Positions 57,660-64,000 of a stretch of 64,000 bases of DNA are shown here, piece after piece. Location of the stretch: the NCBI GenBank assembly GCA_033002965.1, contig JAURVB010013359.1, positions 62,001 to 126,000 on the forward strand, in the 5' to 3' direction. Within the stretch, counting starts at the first letter, position 1. Each line of letters starts with the position of its first letter. A model generated the notes under the pieces. It was given only the letters and a program-made list of their open reading frames with translations, made no database searches and was not told where the DNA came from. The stretch comes from Piper betle. Lineage: Eukaryota > Streptophyta > Magnoliopsida > Piperales > Piperaceae. The position numbers and the translations under genes are program-made.

Positions 57660-60600
57660 CCTTGTCATGGTTTTTTCCCTTACCCATGGTTTATTTTTGG
57701 GGGCCATTATACAGCAAATATACTTTCTAAAACAGTTTTGTTACAAATTGGTTGAGCAAATATGGTTAAAATATAATCATTACGATCTTAATTGCAACCT
57801 AAACATAATCATTACAATCTTAATTGCAACCTTTTTTCTTTTTCTTTTTCCCCTCTTGGTACATCTCTAAATGGTCCTTACATGTTTCATATTTTTCCAA
57901 AATGTTTGTTGCAAAATAAACTATATATCAAGGAAGTTTTTCTTCTCTGCTGAACTTGTGAGACCTTTGGGCATGTATAAAGACATTTATCAGTGAGAAA
58001 TTGTAGACAATGTGTTTTCTACAATTGTTCATCCGTGCTTCTGTCAAAAGAAGCCTGCAGTCTGCACAATATGATGACGAGGGTCGTTCCATTCTTATTT
58101 GTTTTTTAGCTTGAGTTGGCTCTGATGTCAAGCTATTGAGTGACTCGGGAAGAAGCTAAAGCCTCTGCCGACCACCATGTTGAGCCGCCTTTGGCATCCT
58201 CCACAGTACGTTTATGAGTGGAGCATCGGGTTCCAACCTGGGGGGTCCTATCAACGTGTTTTTTTGCTTCGAATATTTAGATTTTCTATAATGGCGAAGG
58301 CAGGAAAAGAGGCTCAAACGATTCTATTTGATTGTCTAGTGCTAGCTTTATTCGGCCTTATATCTACACAATTTAATTAGGCGCGGCTCAATCAGGGCTT
58401 GCAATTTGGATGCGAGCAAGCGCAATGGGGCTCGAAAGGGTACGAAACTTCTCACCCCAGCTTTATCTTGTGCAGGACTTTCTCGTTTGTCCTTAGCCAA
58501 GCTAGATACGTGAAAGCATCCTGCCAGTGCTATAAGTTTATAAATACAATAAGATCATAGGACTGAAGAAGTGTTAGTAGCAGGGGAAGGAAATAGGATG
58601 TCGGGGATAGATCTGCCAATTTTACTGCCGAGCATAAAGGCCATTGACGTGGAAATTATAATGCTAAGTGTACGAGCCGAATTAAATAATAAATGTGATA
58701 AAAAAAATCGTCCTACAAAGAATTAGTAGTAGAAATTTTTAAAGTTAAACTAATCTAAAATGTAATATTTAAATCAAAATATTAACTTTAGAATGACAAA
58801 CTTAGGATTTTCAATTTCACCTAGTGATCTATATAATTAAAGTTATAACTTATATCTATGAATTGTGCATTTAGATTATTAACCACGAGAATTAATTATT
58901 TATGACATCTCTCAATTCACTATAAACTTATCAACCACGGGAATTAATTATTTATGACATCTTTCGATTCACTATAAAATTATCACGCCCACCCAACTCC
59001 TCTATCTCTATGAAATTGTGTATATAAAATGATACTTTAAACTTTGCCCTTAACAATTACTTAAAACATATGAGTATATTTCTATCTCATATGTGAATCA
59101 CCTAAAATAGATGAACAAAGAATATTTTATTCAATGATAAATTTAATTTTTCTATCTCTAAACAAGATTAAATATCTAGATCTAACAATAGGTAGCCAGT
59201 CTAATGATAACATTAAGAACATAATAGAATAAATAAATCTAACATCACAATCATATAAATAAAAAATACTAACATTTATTAATTCATGCACTAGGTGTCA
59301 TTAAAAATTCTAGAAAAGAATTTACTTCATAGAATATGCGATTAAACTCAAGAAATTCATATGTGATAAAAAAGACATCATTTAATTACAAAGAAAAGTA
59401 AATCAATAAAGAAAAACTCTTTTGGAGAAAGCGTGTTCTTCTTTTGATCCAACTTCTTAGTCGTTCCTTCTTGTCTTTCGTGTCGTCCCCTCGTCGTCTA
59501 ATGTTGTTCTCTTCTTTTTAAAACCCTAATCAAATTTATTAAGGATCCACCCAAATATTACAAATGTGGTCCACCAGGATTTCTAAAAATATTAGAAAAA
59601 TCAGTTTTCCTACTGCCAGCGCTCGAGCACTCAGCTCTGGGCTATAACACTTTCTTAACAGAAAGGCCAGTGCACGAGCGCTCTGTTCCCCGTGCTCAAG
59701 CACTCGCTACAGCTTCCAGGTCATACTTTTTGGCCCAATTTTGCTCTACATTGATTCCAGGTTGTCTTCTAACTCTTATGCCTACTAAAACAACATTAAT
59801 TAACACTTTTTACACCAAAACCACAATAATTTCTCGCATTATCAATAATATCTAATAAACTTTTAAACTAATAAAATTAAAATAAAATTCACTTGAAACA
59901 TGACAAAAACTCAATATAAAATGCAAAAATTTATAACTCTTTTATAGAGTTATCGGCCATATTATGGGACGGAACGGTGATGTTTTTGGTAATTTGGCCA
60001 ATTTATTTAATATTAAGGAGTATTATGCAAGATTTATTTTTAAAGTTATTTAATATAATTTGATATTGTATTTTGATAACTCAATTTAATATTTGTGCAT
60101 CGCATTGCAGGTCCTAACCGGCAAAGGAGGAAGGAGATCTAGCCATCAAAATTTTAATATTTATAGTTGTATAGATTTTAAATATAAGGTCTATGCCGCA
60201 GCACCCTTTAGGCAAAAAACAAAGGAAGATAAAAAAAATCTTATGTTTAACTAGAATTAAAGAATGAATAAGAATCAAGATTTTGGTCTTCTCGATTTAT
60301 TTGAAGAAAAAGTGCTTGGAAAACCGAAAATTTTACATTTCCCCATTTTTGTTAAATGTCCAACTGTGGATGCTAACGTTATTGCCCTTCCCATCTCTCT
60401 TTTTCCTCTCCCAGCTCCATACTGCAGAAACTGCAAAATTTTTAAACCAGCTAGGAATTAAACGATGAAACTATTCAACACTCCATCCCTCCGAGTGTTT
60501 TCTTTAGATGTACGTCCTGTTGACTTTCTTAATCTTGCAGCTTGATGCAAGTGGATATAAATACTGGATATATACATATTAATATTCAACTTATATTTCT

Positions 60601-61026
60601 TTACGAGTAACGACTATCGAATTTTATGCCAACTTGCATCACCAACCATAAAGAATTTGATGAGCAATGCCATTTTATAACCAGGTAAACCGAAGTATCC
60701 AGTTGAAGACGGACCAATTATTTAAACTTGTTCAACTGTGTCCAGGACTCGTTTCCTAATATAAGAATTCAACTACCAGAGCAGTTAGGCGGTATGCGTT
60801 GGATTGAACATGAAACCATGTGGGATGACATACAGACACTGACATCAACGATGAAGAAACAAACGGGCAGCTGCTGATATATAAACGCTATTGACTTCAT
60901 TACTTAAAAATTAATCCTCGTCAACAAAAGTTAGCATCATATGATTGTTTGCTACCCGAGATCTTATACGAGAGCTAACTACAATACATAGTCAATCTGC
61001 AGCATTTGAGTGGGCAGATCAAGAAA
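57660..61026. other. intergenic, AT-rich, probable old repeats
   Basis: No supported gene. 58,500-59,450 is very AT-rich and contains a short duplicated phrase (AATTAATTATTTATGACATCT at about 58890 and 58936). 59,600-59,720 has GAGCACTCAGCTCTG-like palindromic words of the kind seen in old LTRs. Confidence 0.45.
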
Positions 61027-62159
61027 ATGTCTACAGAGCCACCTACATGGCCACCACCACCGCCGGCGGCTGTTACAAACAACAGCCCCTACCAGACATA
61101 CTATCCTTCACTTCCTCCTGATCAACCCGGCATCCCCGTCTACACCCAATCACAGGGCAATTTGAAGTGGTCCACCGGCCTCTGCCACTGCTTTGACGAT
61201 CCAGCCATATGTATGTAACTAATGTCTATATATATATATACCGATTAGCTTGATTTTTACTTATTGATCCTAGCTTAAAATCATTGAGAGATTTTAAGAG
61301 AGTGAATCAGCCGTGCTTACCATCTAAGATTTGGGTGTTCTGTTTGTATTTTTGTTCATTGATTAAAGGTTTGATCACATGTATCTGCCCCTGCATCACA
61401 TTCGGGCAGATTGCTGAAATAGTGAACCGGGGGAACCCAAGTAAGTCGCCAATATTCTCGTCACAAAAAGAGGTAAAATAAGCAGTATAACACATGGGTA
61501 CGCATGGAAGCATGAGATATTTTGCCTTTGTAGCCTGTGCAGTGAGTGGAGCTCTGTATGGTTTTCTGGTCGGGTTCACCGGATTTGCCTGCCTCTATTC
61601 TTGCTTCTACCGCTCTAGGATAAGAGCTCGCTTTGGCCTGGAGGAGGCTCCCTGTGCCGATTGCCTGGTGCATTGCTGCTGTGAGACCTGTGCTTTGTGC
61701 CAAGAGTATAGAGAGATCAGAAGCCGTGGATTTGATATGGGTTTAGGTAAAAAGTAATTAAAATCGAAGATCTGTCATCTTTGTTAAGTATGATCCCATT
61801 GTTTGTACCTGTCATCTAGTTAATTTAGCTTTAGCAAGCTCCTACTAGCGGTAGCAGGTATAATTATAATTTAACACTAATATTATTTCCTGTTTCAATT
61901 TTCGCTTGCATATCCCATTAATAGCGATGAGTCATATTAAGTTAATGCATTATTTGATCATTTTATCCTCGAGTAAAACCTTGGAAATCCATGAAGCAAT
62001 CCATTTGAGATAATTTAAACCAGCTATAGCTGTCAACTTAAATAAATAAATGCCACTGATATCGGCAATCTTGAAGCAGGATGGGAAGGTAACATGGAGA
62101 GAAACAGCCAAAGGGGGATAACACAACCTCCGAACATGATGGGAGCCATGATCAGATAA
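61027..62159 (+). CDS. PLAC8-domain protein (cell number regulator / plant cadmium resistance family)
   Basis: Small Cys-rich membrane protein of the FW2.2/CNR/PCR family, whose members affect organ cell number or metal transport. Exons 61027-61210, 61369-61440, 61534-61746 and 62080-62159 join in frame to 182 residues, a normal length. The N-terminus MSTEPPTWPPPPPAAVTNN is Pro-rich. The first PLAC8 part is WSTGLCHCFDDPAIC, completed across the intron to the CLxxxxCPC motif (CLITCICPC). A hydrophobic stretch (GALYGFLVGFTGFACLYS) follows, then a second Cys cluster CADCLVHCCCETCALCQEY and REIRSRGFDM. The C-terminus is GWEGNMERNSQRG to IR. I chose ATG 61027; the upstream TTG-started frame is not a plausible plant start. 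No damage seen. Confidence 0.92.
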
Positions 62160-62950
62160 CAGTTTTAACGATGCTTAGGCTCTTCTCAGGCGGGCAAATT
62201 ACATGCTAAGTTATTTACTCAATACCATTGGGAAGAGATTGCCCATGCAAGAATGCCTTGATGATTTTGTAATAATGTGTACCGCTTCCCTTTCATTTTG
62301 TTTGCTCGAGTTACAGTGATGTTATTGTAATCCAGTCAATTAACAGTGATGGATGTAGTCTTCATTTTTTGCCCATCATGCATCTAATATGCCCATATGC
62401 TGAAAGCTATATATGTTTGTGATTTGCCCGGCCCCGACCAAACCTTTTGCTTGGGTAATTTGCAAAGCCTCGAAACAAACCAGCCCAGGGAAGTCAATGG
62501 TTACGTCTTACCGTAAGCGTCATCAGGGGTGATATCAGCAAGCTTGTGGTCCTAATATGATGAACGTGGTAAGGGGATAAAGATTATTTATCCATTTTTA
62601 ATGGGAAAAGATAATGGTGGGATATCTCAAGTTGATGTCCATCAATTTTGATGCTATCTTTATATTGCTTTAACTTTATGGCCGGTCTTGTGAAGAACAT
62701 ATCCTCCATGATGTGGGACAGACGGAACAAGAGCATATTATTTATCGGTGATCACAAGCTCCTCTTTTGCTCATTTACAAGTGCACAAGCTCGACTTGAA
62801 TCTTTTACCGTTTACATGATTGAATAGGTATTATTCCGAAGGTAACCATCACAAGGGAGGTTGCTTTACGACCGTGATTCAGTTGGTGATAAGCATGAAC
62901 CCCCGCTAGCAGCAACTTGGTCCGCCAACTTGCTCACTTAGTTGACAGTG
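62160..62950. other. intergenic
   Basis: 3' flank of the PLAC8 gene and upstream region of the EF-hand gene. No coding sequence seen. Confidence 0.5.
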
Positions 62951-62954
62951 TGCA

Positions 62955-62964
62955 TATATAAATA
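62955..62964 (+). promoter_or_regulatory. TATA box of the EF-hand gene
   Basis: TATATAAATA, 97 bp before the start codon. Confidence 0.6.
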
Positions 62965-63060
62965 GATCACATGGCCGCTTCATTCACAAGGCAATCCATC
63001 GCAGCGCACTAAGATTACTGACTAGGTAGAGTGTGAGGAGTAGTACTGCCAATCGAGAAG

Positions 63061-63417
63061 ATGGCAATAATGGCCATATTCAGGTCACTTGTGGGAAATC
63101 AGACGATGACCGAGAGTGAGTTCAAGAAGTTGCTCGAGGAGTTCGACACGAACAAAGATGGGAAGATAAGCAGGGAGGAGCTGCGCATGGGTTTGAAGAA
63201 AATGGGGAAGTGGTTCTGCGCTAGGAAGGCCAGGCATGGCCTATGCTACGCAGATGAGAATGGGAACGGCTACATCGACCACGACGAGATCGACAATCTC
63301 GTGGCTTTTGCTAAAAAAACTGGCACATTAATATTGTTACTAACTAGTTGGTCTTATATATATATAAGAAGCACTAAAACCAAATCCCCACTTTGTTTAG
63401 AAGCCTCTTGTGTGTGA
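63061..63417 (+). CDS. small calmodulin-like protein with two EF hands
   Basis: Single frame of 118 codons. Two canonical loops are visible: DTNKDGKISREE at about residues 29-40, and DENGNGYIDHDE at about 65-76, linked by a basic segment (KKMGKWFCARKARHGL). It belongs to the small two-EF-hand calcium sensors of plants. ATG 63061 or 63070 could be the start. After VAFAKKTG the protein becomes an odd hydrophobic tail encoded by AT-rich DNA (LILLLTSWSYIYI), so the natural end may have been lost or an intron may begin there. I see no convincing splice site. The rest is intact. Confidence 0.75.
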   Translation: MAIMAIFRSLVGNQTMTESEFKKLLEEFDTNKDGKISREELRMGLKKMGKWFCARKARHGLCYADENGNGYIDHDEIDNLVAFAKKTGTLILLLTSWSYIYIRSTKTKSPLCLEASCV

Positions 63418-64000
63418 GTATATGTAATGTATGTGTCTAATTTGCATATGCATGGGTACTTGCACTATGTAATGTGCAAGAATGTGGCACCTAGTGTTTT
63501 CTACTTTTTCAAGTGTATTAAAGAAGTCCGCCTCGTCTAAATGTGGTACCGCTGGTTCTCAACATTTTATGAACATATTATAGTAAGAAAAGTATTGGGT
63601 TGTACCACTTGACTGCGCCGAGAGCGCGCCAAGGACATTCACCGATTGGGCACTAAGGCTTGCACCCAATATGCACCGACCCTCTTGGCTTATGGCACTG
63701 GCACTAGGTACTTTAGTACAACTTAATTATTAAGGTGGAACTTTTTTCTGCAAATTTTCTTTAGTCGGAAATTGCATTCAGATTGAAATAAGGAAGCATG
63801 TGCGGTGGTGTGCTGAGAATAATCTCACATTTAAAAAGATGTTCCTTTCAAACACCATTTAAATGGATGTTGGGTCATCAGCCATGGGTCGTGGGATTTG
63901 CAAAAGGCGGCGGAAATAGTCCCACCTTCAAAAAGAAAATATGCCCAACTTAATTCTGAAATCATATGTGATAGTTATTTTGGACTGATCTCAATGCCCA
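63418..64000. other. 3' flank, nothing recognised
   Basis: No supported coding sequence or repeat up to the window end. Confidence 0.5.

Overview
The window is nuclear DNA of a flowering plant. It has spliced genes with GT-AG introns, plant-specific families (CYP707A, nucleobase-ascorbate transporter, LHCA5, WEB coiled-coil, malectin-like/LRR), AT-rich introns and nested LTR retrotransposons. The GC-rich alpha-amylase and malectin exons would suit a monocot or other GC3-rich lineage, but that placement is weak. All exon models were read by eye from splice sites and family similarity; nothing was aligned by software.

Layout. 1-774 is the 3' end of an ABA 8'-hydroxylase-like P450 (CYP707A). 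1778-21349 is one large nest of transposons. A short-LTR Copia element (A) holds Tekay/Del-like long-terminal-repeat pieces and a hAT-like element with a perfect 8-bp target duplication. A second, TNT1/Tork-like Copia (B) is inserted in A's 3' LTR. A 9.6-kb LARD-like Gypsy derivative with two nearly identical 3,037-bp LTRs is inserted in B. 21808-24816 is an intact seven-exon centrin. 25716-27830 is a dead alpha-amylase and 30397-32272 an intact one, in the same orientation. 33263-36317 (minus) is an intact 14-exon nucleobase-ascorbate transporter.

38.7-43.2 kb holds LINE remnants split by a degenerate LTR. 43442-48660 (minus) is a decayed LHCA5-like light-harvesting gene. One of its introns contains the most remarkable object here, at 44669-48193. 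This is a young, complete LTR retroelement (339-bp LTRs, PBS, PPT, 5-bp target duplication GAAGT) whose internal region is mostly host coding sequence. It is a gag fragment, an unidentified segment, a large intronless stretch of the meiotic double-strand-break gene PRD3/PAIR1, and an exon-only piece of mitochondrial chaperonin CPN60. Gag, the unidentified segment and PRD3 lie in one uninterrupted 870-codon ORF whose ATG is inside the 5' LTR.

49386-52016 (minus) is a WEB-family coiled-coil gene with one frameshift. 53560-56119 is a malectin-like/LRR gene without a kinase, also with one frameshift. 61027-62159 is an intact PLAC8/cell-number-regulator gene, and 63061-63417 a small two-EF-hand protein. 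The genes are independent neighbours rather than a functional cluster. The amylase pair is the only obvious local duplication.
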